From Ignavibacteria bacterium (GTDB lineage: Bacteria; Bacteroidota; Ignavibacteria; Ignavibacteriales; Ignavibacteriaceae), in NCBI GenBank assembly GCA_029863735.1, contig JAOTUT010000095.1, positions 1 to 6,368 of the forward strand: a stretch of DNA of 6,368 bases. The letters run 5' to 3'. A program made the translations under genes and the position numbers. Below are positions 1 through 6,347 of this stretch, piece after piece. The notes beneath the pieces were generated by a model. It saw only the letters and a list, made by a program, of their open reading frames with translations. It was not told the origin of the DNA and did no database searches. Positions within the stretch are counted from its first letter, which is position 1. Each line of letters begins with the position of its first letter.

Positions 1-551
1 CTAAGGAAGACTGCATCTTTGTTTCAAACTCGTCTACTATTAGTCTTACAAAGATCTCTGAAAAAACAAGCAGACCGGATAAAATGATCGGGCTGCATTT
101 CTTAAATCCGGTTCCGAAAATACCAGTTGTTGAAGTTGTAAAATGTCTGTATACATCTGCTGAGACAATAGCTAAAGTAAAAACATTTGTTTCAAATATT
201 GGAAAGACTCCGGTTGAAGTTTATGAATATCCCGGCTTTGTGACCACTCGTGCAATTGTTCCGCTATTGAATGAAGCTATGCATATTCTTCTTGAAGGAA
301 TTGCAACTGCAAAGGATATTGACACAGCAATGAAGCTTGGTTATAATTTTCAGATGGGTCCTCTGGAGATGGCCGATAGTATGGGCCTTGATGAAGTGCT
401 GGCATGGATGGAAACACTTTGGAAAACTCTAGGGGAACCGAGATACCGGGCCTGCCCGATTTTGCGTAAGCTTGTCAGGGAAAGGAAGCTCGGAAAGAAA
501 AGTGGGGAAGGATTCTACAAATATGACGAAGACGGAAATATAATAAGCTAA
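1..551 (+). CDS. 3-hydroxyacyl-CoA (3-hydroxybutyryl-CoA) dehydrogenase, 5'-truncated by window edge
   Basis: NAD-dependent oxidoreductase interconverting 3-hydroxyacyl-CoA and 3-oxoacyl-CoA in beta-oxidation or butyrate/hydroxybutyrate metabolism, cytoplasmic. The reading frame is open from base 3, so the ATG at 84 is internal: translation before it gives IFVSNSSTISL, which is family sequence. About 182 residues are visible; full-length members are about 280-310, so the Rossmann NAD-binding start lies left of the window. In visible numbering, Ser11 (NSST), His32 and Asn35 (GLHFLNPVP) and Glu44 align without gaps to human HADH Ser137, His158, Asn161 and Glu170, so the His-Glu catalytic pair is present. 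The C-terminal domain has the expected DIDTAMKLG, MGPLEMAD and GKKSGEGFYKY motifs. Thr82 replaces the usual Asn (human Asn208) in PGFVTTR. It stops 30 bases before acetate kinase, suggesting an acyl-CoA/fermentation operon. Chain-length preference cannot be read from the sequence, and a fused N-terminal extension cannot be excluded. Confidence 0.93.
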   Translation, partial: KEDCIFVSNSSTISLTKISEKTSRPDKMIGLHFLNPVPKIPVVEVVKCLYTSAETIAKVKTFVSNIGKTPVEVYEYPGFVTTRAIVPLLNEAMHILLEGIATAKDIDTAMKLGYNFQMGPLEMADSMGLDEVLAWMETLWKTLGEPRYRACPILRKLVRERKLGKKSGEGFYKYDEDGNIIS

Positions 552-581
552 TTTTTTATACCATTTAATCAGAAGAATAAA

Positions 582-1790
582 ATGAAAGTACTCGTACTAA
601 ACTGCGGAAGCTCATCAATTAAATATCAATTTATGGATACAGAAACCGAAACTGCCCTTGCAAAAGGAGTGGTCGAAAGAATAGGAATGACCGGTGCAGT
701 TCTCTCCCATTCCAGGTTTGACGGTGACAGTATAAAAATTGTGGGTGAAATTCTTGACCATCAAATCGCTATTGAATATGTGATTGCAATCTTATTAAGC
801 CCAAATCACGGAGTGATTAAAGATATTCAGGAAATTGAAGCTGTTGGTCATCGCGTTGTGCATGGCGGTGAAACATTTTCCGAATCAATCCTTATAGATG
901 ATGAAGTAGTTAAAGTTCTTCAGGATAATATTGAACTTGCACCGCTCCATAATCCTCCAAACATAAAAGGTATTCAGGCAGTAACAAGACTCTTGTCTAA
1001 AACTCCTCAGGTTGCAGTATTCGACACAGCTTTTCATTCAAATATGCCTCCCCGTTCTTTTTTATATGGTATTCCTTATGAGTTATATAAAAAACATAAA
1101 ATCAGAAGATATGGCTTTCATGGAACTTCACATCTTTATGTTTCGAACAAAGCAGCGGAACTGATGGGTAAGACTGTGGACCAACTGAAAATAATAACTG
1201 CTCACCTTGGCAATGGATGCAGTATCGCTGCTGTGCAAAATGGAGTCTCTGTCGATACATCAATGGGATTTACACCACTTGAAGGTTTATTAATGGGAAC
1301 AAGAAGTGGCGATCTTGATCCGTCCCTCATTTTATATATAATGGGAAAAGAAGGATTATCTTTAGGTGAAGCCGGAACTCTGCTTAATAAACATTCTGGA
1401 TTAATTGGCATCAGTGGTGAGAGCAGCGATATGCGCGAAATTCTTGTTTCAGTTAAAGACGAACAGAAGCGTTCAATTTATGCTTTTGAAATATTCTGTT
1501 ACCGGATAAAAAAATATATTGGAGCTTATACAGCTGCAATGGGTGGTTTAGATGCTCTAGTTTTTACAGGTGGTATTGGTGAAAATGCAGTTGAAGTAAG
1601 AGAAGAAGTCTGTAATAATATGGAGTATCTTGGAATTAAGTTGGATAAACTAAAAAATGAAAGCCGGGAAACGGTAATATCAGATTCTTCATCAAAAGTT
1701 AAAGTCTTCCGTATTGCAACAAATGAAGAACTGGTAATTGCTCTGGATACTGCAAAAAATGTTGGTAACACTGTTCAGAAATTAAAATAA
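582..1790 (+). CDS. ackA: Acetate kinase
   Basis: Cytoplasmic ASKHA-fold kinase catalysing acetyl-phosphate + ADP <-> acetate + ATP, the energy-yielding step of acetate fermentation (or acetate activation in reverse). The 402-residue length is normal for the family. Both family signatures are present: VLVLNCGSSSIKYQF at residues 3-17 and RRYGFHGTSH at 175-184. Known active-site residues fall at their usual numbers: Asn7, Arg91 (GHRVVHGG), Asp148 (VFDTAFH), His180 and Arg241 (MGTRSGDLDP). The metal-binding Glu is in ATNEE (382-383), and the nucleotide-binding loops HLGNG (208-212) and GGIGEN (330-335) are intact. The ATG at 582 is right because the signature begins at once; only a weak purine stretch (agaagaa, 571-577) precedes it. 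Butyrate kinase is unlikely (it is about 355 residues with different motifs). No phosphotransacetylase is in the window, so the acetyl-phosphate source must be encoded elsewhere. Confidence 0.97.
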   Translation: MKVLVLNCGSSSIKYQFMDTETETALAKGVVERIGMTGAVLSHSRFDGDSIKIVGEILDHQIAIEYVIAILLSPNHGVIKDIQEIEAVGHRVVHGGETFSESILIDDEVVKVLQDNIELAPLHNPPNIKGIQAVTRLLSKTPQVAVFDTAFHSNMPPRSFLYGIPYELYKKHKIRRYGFHGTSHLYVSNKAAELMGKTVDQLKIITAHLGNGCSIAAVQNGVSVDTSMGFTPLEGLLMGTRSGDLDPSLILYIMGKEGLSLGEAGTLLNKHSGLIGISGESSDMREILVSVKDEQKRSIYAFEIFCYRIKKYIGAYTAAMGGLDALVFTGGIGENAVEVREEVCNNMEYLGIKLDKLKNESRETVISDSSSKVKVFRIATNEELVIALDTAKNVGNTVQKLK

Positions 1791-1805
1791 ATACTTTATT
1801 TTAAT
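1781..1805. repeat. 11-bp perfect AT-only inverted repeat across the ackA stop codon
   Basis: Bases 1781-1791 (attaaaataaa) are the exact reverse complement of 1795-1805 (tttattttaat), with a 3-base spacer (tac). The left arm contains the ackA TAA stop at 1788-1790. Every paired base is A or T, so the RNA hairpin would be only moderately stable. It is not a classical GC-rich terminator, although weak attenuation between ackA and the SDR gene, or mRNA-end protection, is possible. In an AT-rich gap it may also be chance. Confidence 0.5.
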
Positions 1806-1837
1806 CGCTGCCATTCACATTATCTTTAACCAATTTT

Positions 1838-1852
1838 AAAAGGGATGAATTG
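1838..1852 (+). promoter_or_regulatory. Putative Shine-Dalgarno plus TTG start of the SDR gene
   Basis: The sequence aaaaggg (1838-1844) lies 5 bases before a TTG at 1850-1852 that begins the SDR frame. No in-frame ATG or GTG exists between that TTG and the in-frame stop at 1802-1804. The protein from this TTG begins METGLKDKTVLIT, the expected distance before the SDR glycine motif. An out-of-frame ATG at 1845 sits between the purine tract and the TTG and opens a six-codon frame that ends at 1865. Confidence 0.5.
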
Positions 1853-2641
1853 GAGACTGGTTTAAAGGATAAGACTGTTCTTATCACTGCTTCGAGCACT
1901 GGAATCGGAAAAGCTGTTGCTGAGTTGTTTGCTCAGGAAGGATGCAAAGTTGCAATTTCTTCACGGTCAAAAGAAAACCTTCTCTCTGCAACACAGGAGT
2001 TGAAAGAAAAATATTCCCTCGAGCCATTCTGGTCAGTTTGTGATTTAAATAAGCAAAAAGATATTGAGAGCACTTATGCAGCCGTTACAAGACATTTCGG
2101 TACGGTGGATATTCTGGTAAATAATTGTGGAGGTCCAGTTCCCGGCTTGTTTCAGCAGCTTGAAGAAGAGGATTGGAACTCAGCATACGAACAGGTACTT
2201 CTTAGCGTCGTCCGTTTATCAAAACTTGTTCTCCCGGGAATGATGGCAAAAAACTGGGGACGAATCATAAACCTCACTTCAATTTCTGTAAAACAGCCGG
2301 TTGATAATTTAGTTCTATCCAATTCACTCCGTGCTGGAGTGACCGGGTTTACCAAGTCGCTAAGTAATGAAGTTGCAAAGTTTAATATTACTGTGAACAA
2401 CGTAGCACCTGGGTTGACGCTAACGGGGCGGCTTTACGAGCTTGCTGTAATTGAGGCAAAGGAGAGGGGAAAATCTCACGAAGAAATTCTTGTGGAAATG
2501 GCGAAAAGAGTACCCTTGAACCGGCTTGCCAGGCCCGAAGAAATAGCTTCAGTAGTTGTTTTTCTTGCATCGAATCAAGCTAGTTATGTAACAGGTAATA
2601 CAATACAGGTTGATGGCGGATATGTGAAAAGCATTTATTAA
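1850..2641 (+). CDS. Atypical short-chain dehydrogenase/reductase (BKR-like SDR lacking YxxxK)
   Basis: Rossmann-fold SDR of 263 residues, a normal length for classical SDRs and close to 3-oxoacyl-ACP reductases (FabG). The fold markers are present: a glycine motif TASSTGIG at 13-20, NNCGG at 91-95 (usual NNAG), the active-site Ser144 in NLTSIS, VNNVAPG at 182-188 and the C-terminal VTGNTIQVDGGY. The catalytic Tyr and Lys are not: the aligned YxxxK site, at the usual 13 residues after Ser144, reads S157-N-S-L-R161. The first Gly of TGxxxGIG is also Ala14. These changes match the known divergent BKR-like SDR subgroup, so this is probably an inherited subfamily trait rather than decay. Substrate and activity are unknown, and standard FabG function should not be assumed. 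Translation starts at TTG. It lies 59 bases after ackA and 15 bases before the FAD-enzyme gene, so all are probably co-transcribed. Confidence 0.88.
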   Translation: METGLKDKTVLITASSTGIGKAVAELFAQEGCKVAISSRSKENLLSATQELKEKYSLEPFWSVCDLNKQKDIESTYAAVTRHFGTVDILVNNCGGPVPGLFQQLEEEDWNSAYEQVLLSVVRLSKLVLPGMMAKNWGRIINLTSISVKQPVDNLVLSNSLRAGVTGFTKSLSNEVAKFNITVNNVAPGLTLTGRLYELAVIEAKERGKSHEEILVEMAKRVPLNRLARPEEIASVVVFLASNQASYVTGNTIQVDGGYVKSIY

Positions 2642-2656
2642 TTTTTCTCATTAAAT

Positions 2657-4207
2657 ATGAAACAACAAATAGAAATTATAGTCCCTCCGGAAAAGATTCA
2701 CGAAGAAGGATTCTTTCGTTATATAGCCTCGAGGAAGCTGGGTGTGAATCCTTCTGACATTTCGAAAATCGTTCCTGTTCGCCGGTCGATAGATGCACGG
2801 CGAGATCCTATATACAGAATTTTAGCTGATGTCTATATTGGTGAAACTCCTTCCGAAGAAAGACCAACTTATGTATACGATCCTGTTAATAAGAAAAAGA
2901 AAGTTATTGTTGTGGGATTTGGATCTGCCGGAATGTTTGCCGCTTTGCATCTGATAGAGCTTGGGATAATGCCAATAGTTCTTGAAAGAGGCAAAGATGT
3001 TCAAACAAGAAGTAGAGATTTACGTTCGCTAATGCGGGAACAAATTGTTAATCCTGATTCAAATTATTGTTTTGGTGAAGGTGGCGCTGGAACATACAGT
3101 GATGGCAAACTTTATACACGGTCAGTTAAAAGAGGTAATGTTTCGAAAGTACTGGAAGTCTTTATTCAACACGGGGCTCATCCAGATATTATTGTAGACA
3201 CACATCCTCACATTGGTTCAAATAAATTACCTAAAATTATCGCAGCTATAAGGCAAACTGTTCTGGATGCAGGCGGTGAAATACATTATGGATCAAGGGT
3301 TACTGACTTCATTATAAAGAATAAAAAAATAAATGGGGTTGTTGTTAATTCTGATAAGGAATTCCTGGCTGATGCGGTAATACTTGCAGCAGGTCATTCC
3401 GCGAGAGATATTTTTTATGTGTTACAAAAAAATAAAATTAAAATTGAAGCCAAGCCTTTTGCAATGGGTGTAAGGATTGAACATCCGCAGCCATTAATAA
3501 ATGAAATTCAATATCACATGAAAATAAAACCTGAAAACCTTCCGGCTGCTTCGTATAATCTTTCCACCAATATTGATGGAGCAGGAGTGTATTCGTTTTG
3601 TATGTGTCCTGGTGGAATAATAGTTCCTGCTGTGACCGGACCTGGTGAAGTTGTTGTCAACGGGATGTCCATGTCCAAAAGAGATTCACCGTATGCAAAT
3701 TCAGGTCTTGTTGTTGAAATAAAAGAAAATGAATGGGTTAATAAGAATGAAGTCTCTGAGTTCAGCGCATTAAAACTCCAACAGGAAATAGAGCAGCTAG
3801 CCTTCAAGCTTGCCGGATCTTCATTGTCGGCACCTGCACAAAGAGCTAATGATTTTGTCGAGGGAAAATTTTCCCAGACTCTTCCTAAAACTTCTTACAT
3901 TCCGGGAATAACATCCTCCAGACTGGATGAAGAACTTCCGCCTTTTATAGTTAAAAAACTTAAGAAAGCCTTAAAGGAATTTAGCAGAAGAATGAGAGGC
4001 TATCTTTCTGACGAAGCGATTTTAGTTGGTGTAGAAAGCCGGACAAGTTCACCAATAAGAGTACCGAGGGACAGGGAAAGTTTTATGCACGTTGAAGTGG
4101 AAGGAATATTTCCGTGTGGTGAGGGCGCTGGTTATGCGGGCGGAATTGTTTCTTCGGCTCTTGATGGCGAGAATTGTGCGGATGCGGTAAATAGTTATAT
4201 AAAATGA
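2657..4207 (+). CDS. FAD-dependent dehydrogenase, COG2509 type, substrate unknown
   Basis: Predicted soluble flavoprotein oxidoreductase of 516 residues, in the usual range for this conserved family. An N-terminal domain of about 80 residues carries the family phrase RRSIDARRDPIYRI (42-55). It is followed by the FAD-binding Rossmann motif VIVVGFGSAG (83-92), with ribose-binding Glu110 in VLERG. Further family motifs are CFGEGGAGTYSDGKLYTR (138-155), ILAAGHSARD (242-251), KPFAMGVRIEHPQ (266-278) and the cysteine-bearing YSFCMCPGG (312-320). A C-terminal FAD-closing segment GIFPCGEGAGYAGGI lies at 483-497. There is no signal peptide or membrane segment. The ATG at 2657 has no Shine-Dalgarno, only AT-rich sequence, and is supported by the intact N-terminal domain. 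As the last gene of the plus-strand unit it may share the pathway of the SDR or the acyl-CoA enzymes, but that is inference. The physiological substrate is not deducible here. Confidence 0.9.
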   Translation: MKQQIEIIVPPEKIHEEGFFRYIASRKLGVNPSDISKIVPVRRSIDARRDPIYRILADVYIGETPSEERPTYVYDPVNKKKKVIVVGFGSAGMFAALHLIELGIMPIVLERGKDVQTRSRDLRSLMREQIVNPDSNYCFGEGGAGTYSDGKLYTRSVKRGNVSKVLEVFIQHGAHPDIIVDTHPHIGSNKLPKIIAAIRQTVLDAGGEIHYGSRVTDFIIKNKKINGVVVNSDKEFLADAVILAAGHSARDIFYVLQKNKIKIEAKPFAMGVRIEHPQPLINEIQYHMKIKPENLPAASYNLSTNIDGAGVYSFCMCPGGIIVPAVTGPGEVVVNGMSMSKRDSPYANSGLVVEIKENEWVNKNEVSEFSALKLQQEIEQLAFKLAGSSLSAPAQRANDFVEGKFSQTLPKTSYIPGITSSRLDEELPPFIVKKLKKALKEFSRRMRGYLSDEAILVGVESRTSSPIRVPRDRESFMHVEVEGIFPCGEGAGYAGGIVSSALDGENCADAVNSYIK

Positions 4208-4208
4208 A

Positions 4209-4230
4209 AAGCGAGCGTCTCTGCTCGCTT
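4209..4230 (-). terminator. Hairpin terminator in the convergent junction
   Basis: An 8-bp perfect stem, aagcgagc (4209-4216) with gctcgctt (4223-4230), closes a 6-base loop. Read on the minus strand the stem runs into TTTT, then CA, then TTTT, a reasonable intrinsic terminator 28 bases past the stop of the secreted-protein gene. On the plus strand the stem begins one base after the FAD-enzyme TGA but is followed by aaaatt, so it lacks a good U-tract. It may still act in both directions, since the two genes face each other across only 51 bases. Confidence 0.75.
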
Positions 4231-4258
4231 AAAATTACCTTCCCTTTTTGAAATAACT

Positions 4259-6190
4259 TTATTTTAACAACATCATTTTTCTGCTTTCAGTATAATTTCC
4301 TGATGTAATCTTGTAAACATAAATTCCGCTGGGGAGATTATCTGCACTGAAAATGATCTCATGACTTCCACCTTTCTGAAATTGGTTGACCAGTTCAGAA
4401 ACTTCTTCACCGAGCCAATTAAACACCTTTAAGTTTACAAAACCATCATTGCCAAGCTGGTATTTAATTGTGGTTACTGGGTTAAACGGATTCGGATAAT
4501 TCTGCGCGAGCTGTATTGTGGAGACAGTTACCCCGTTCACTTCGATAACCTGTGAGTAGTTATACGTGCCATCGAAGTCTGCCTGTTTTAGTCGATAATA
4601 GACTTTTCCAGCAATACTCTCCTCAGTAAAACTGTAGTCCTGATTTGTGGTGGAGTTTCCTCTTCCTTCAACAAAACCAACAGTTACAAAAATGTTATTG
4701 TCAAGACTTCTTTGGATTTCAAAGCCCATGTTGTTTAACTCCGTTGCTGTCACCCAATCGAGAATAACTTTGCCGTTTACTATTCTGTGACTAAAACTTA
4801 TCAACTCTACTGGAACGATTGGATTTATGGTCGCGGTGTAAATATCCATATCAAAACCTCCGGCACGTTCATCTGTCCAGACGGGGATAATATTTCCGCC
4901 AACAAAATCAATATTTATATAATCACCAAACCTTACATCTCCATTAGGAATGTTTGTTGGTGAAGGTTGTGTACTAAGTAATTCGTTTGTAAATGTTGCG
5001 CCGCCATCAGTTGATCGTGCAATGTAAGCTTCAATAATATTATTGCTTGTAGTATTCCTGCTGTCATAAAATAAAATTACAATTTCTCCGAGTTCACTAA
5101 TAGCGATTGATGGCCAGTATTGAACTTTACCGTTACCAATCGGATCGTTGTTAACTCTCATTGCTGATGACCAGGTGTTTCCGGCATCTGAAGAAATGCT
5201 AAGGAATATATCATCGTCACCATTTCTTGTATCGTTCCAAACGACATAAATATAATTGTGGAAAGGACCTCCACTAAGATCAACTGACATATGTGGGAAC
5301 CATGCATTCGGTGTACTGCTAATTATTTTATCTGTCCCAAAAGTTAAACCACCATCGGTAGATTTATCAAAACGGATCTGCCCTCCGCTTGAAGATGACC
5401 TCCAGACAACGTATAATTCACCATCAGAAGAAACTGCAGGAAATGAACCTTGCACTCCTCCCGAACCATCACTAACGGTTACAGGAGTATTCCAGGTAAC
5501 TCCTTCATCGGTTGATCTGATGAGAAGGATTGATGTATTTGCTGCAAACCTTGTCCAGCTGCAATACAATGTGTTCACAAAAGGGCTTGTTGGACTAAAA
5601 TCTGTTGTACCCCATTCTTTATCTTCAAACCAGGGTCCGGTTGCCATTTCATAAACCTGGTTGAATGTTTCTCCTTCATCCGTGGATTTAAAGAGCCACA
5701 TTTCACCGTCGCCCGTAGTCTCGTTGAGAGAAATCGTATAAATATAAAAATTGCCCGAAGTATCAACTACTACAACCGGGTCGCTACTCAGAGGTGCACC
5801 GGGAATAATTTGAGGTGTTAACTGGCTAACAGACCAGCTCTGGCCGCCATCAGTTGAAAAACTGTAACCGACTCTTCGCAGAGCAGGAGTTACTCCTGTT
5901 CGGAAATCACGCCATGCTGCAACAACTCTGTTTGGATTTTTTCTACTTATCCTAACTGAGGGTTCGTTTTGCGGAAATGGATCGTTGGAGATATTAATAT
6001 TGTCAAAGTTAGAAAATGCAGTCGGTGTGTAGTCAAATGTTATCGGTGCAAATGAATGAGGAAACCTGCTCAACCAGTATTCCGTATTCAATTCGTGTGG
6101 TTGGTCAAATATGCTTAATTCTATTTGAGCAAAGTTTAATATAGTAGTTAAAAAAAGAATGACTGGAATAAAGAGTAAAGTTTTTTTCAT
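4259..6190 (-). CDS. Secreted BNR/Asp-box beta-propeller protein with type IX secretion sorting domain
   Basis: 643-residue exported protein. Residues 1-21 are a signal peptide (MKKTLLFIPVILFLTT core, likely cut at FA|Q). Residues about 75-455 form a beta-propeller: six Asp boxes (SxDxGxTW/F) start at 112, 169, 226, 277, 333 and 393, and seven strand motifs of the VVW type are centred near 93, 151, 212, 263, 318, 375 and 438. Residues about 459-552 are an Fn3-like module (PVELISF ... YYRLKQADFDGTY). Residues about 562-643 are a type IX (Por) sorting domain with NYPNPFNP (564-571) and the ending SGIYVYKI...MMLLK. It should cross the inner membrane by Sec and be released or surface-anchored by T9SS. 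The fold resembles sialidases, but I see no RIP motif or clear arginine triad, so enzymatic function is unproven; binding of glycans or other ligands is equally possible. ATG 6190 is preceded by a good Shine-Dalgarno. Confidence 0.93.
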   Translation of the reverse strand: MKKTLLFIPVILFLTTILNFAQIELSIFDQPHELNTEYWLSRFPHSFAPITFDYTPTAFSNFDNINISNDPFPQNEPSVRISRKNPNRVVAAWRDFRTGVTPALRRVGYSFSTDGGQSWSVSQLTPQIIPGAPLSSDPVVVVDTSGNFYIYTISLNETTGDGEMWLFKSTDEGETFNQVYEMATGPWFEDKEWGTTDFSPTSPFVNTLYCSWTRFAANTSILLIRSTDEGVTWNTPVTVSDGSGGVQGSFPAVSSDGELYVVWRSSSSGGQIRFDKSTDGGLTFGTDKIISSTPNAWFPHMSVDLSGGPFHNYIYVVWNDTRNGDDDIFLSISSDAGNTWSSAMRVNNDPIGNGKVQYWPSIAISELGEIVILFYDSRNTTSNNIIEAYIARSTDGGATFTNELLSTQPSPTNIPNGDVRFGDYINIDFVGGNIIPVWTDERAGGFDMDIYTATINPIVPVELISFSHRIVNGKVILDWVTATELNNMGFEIQRSLDNNIFVTVGFVEGRGNSTTNQDYSFTEESIAGKVYYRLKQADFDGTYNYSQVIEVNGVTVSTIQLAQNYPNPFNPVTTIKYQLGNDGFVNLKVFNWLGEEVSELVNQFQKGGSHEIIFSADNLPSGIYVYKITSGNYTESRKMMLLK

Positions 6191-6274
6191 CAGGAAAGTC
6201 CTTTCGGGATAATTCGAAGTAAAACAAAATTTACTTTACTAAATTCGTAAACTATCCGATGAATTACTAGAGAT
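6191..6274 (-). promoter_or_regulatory. Leader/promoter region of the secreted propeller gene
   Basis: AT-rich stretch without a gene between the start codon and an upstream minus-strand terminator. Because that terminator should block read-through, a promoter for the propeller gene is expected here. A 7-base inverted repeat, aagtaaa (6217-6223) and tttactt (6230-6236) with a 6-base spacer, could be an operator. A minus-strand TAAATTTTG (6233-6225) only loosely resembles the Bacteroidota -7 element TAnnTTTG, so I do not fix promoter boxes. Confidence 0.4.
6199..6204 (-). promoter_or_regulatory. Shine-Dalgarno of the secreted propeller gene
   Basis: On the minus strand AAAGGA lies 8 bases before the ATG at 6190-6188, a good match and spacing. 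It decides the start, which also gives a well-formed signal peptide. It is clearly stronger than the signals before ackA and the FAD-enzyme gene. It lies within a short inverted repeat, gaaag (6194-6198) and ctttc (6201-6205). Confidence 0.75.
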
Positions 6275-6300
6275 AAAAAAAGGCGATCTGAAGATCGCCT
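6275..6300 (-). terminator. Strong intrinsic terminator for a minus-strand gene right of the window
   Basis: An 8-9 bp perfect stem, aggcgatct (6281-6289) and agatcgcct (6292-6300), probably folds as an 8-bp stem with a four-base loop. On the minus strand it is followed directly by six T (complement of the A run 6275-6280). This is a textbook rho-independent terminator. On the plus strand it is followed by ataattt, a poor tail. It implies that a minus-strand gene ends at or beyond the right edge; the window has too little sequence to identify it. Confidence 0.85.
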
Positions 6301-6315
6301 ATAATTTGATGTCTG

Positions 6316-6347
6316 ATTCTGAAATGATCCGCCGCAGCGGACAGAAT
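6316..6347. repeat. Compound palindrome, possible REP-like intergenic repeat
   Basis: Outer arms attctg (6316-6321) and cagaat (6342-6347) flank an inner GC-rich stem tccgc (6328-6332) / gcgga (6337-6341) with a cgca loop. A 6-base bulge (6322-6327) lies on the left side only. On the minus strand it reads gtcattctgtccgctgcggc and onward, in style like the small GTCATTCTGA... palindromic repeats scattered between genes in related bacteria. On the plus strand it is followed after three bases by TTTTT (6351-6355), so it could instead end a plus-strand transcript. Confidence 0.45.

Noticed and set aside
84..551. ATG at 84 as the true start of the dehydrogenase
   Set aside because: The frame is open to base 3 and the upstream codons encode conserved family sequence including the catalytic Ser region, so the gene begins outside the window.
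582..1790. Butyrate or propionate kinase instead of acetate kinase
   Set aside because: Length and the exact positions of Asn7, Arg91, Asp148, His180 and Arg241 fit acetate kinase; butyrate kinases are shorter. Propionate kinase (TdcD) is very similar and cannot be fully excluded, but no threonine or propanediol genes are nearby.
3514..3807. Open frame on the minus strand antisense to the FAD enzyme
   Set aside because: No recognisable protein features and fully inside a well-supported gene; a shadow of codon bias. The same holds for the antisense frames inside ackA, the SDR gene and the propeller gene.
5256..5654. Plus-strand open frame of 132 codons antisense to the propeller gene
   Set aside because: It mirrors the repetitive Asp-box coding region, has no ribosome site or family resemblance, and the minus-strand gene is clearly real.
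6225..6233. Bacteroidota-type promoter (TAnnTTTG) for the propeller gene
   Set aside because: The best match, TAAATTTTG, has one extra base and no convincing -33 TTG at the right distance, so it is kept only as a note in the leader entry.
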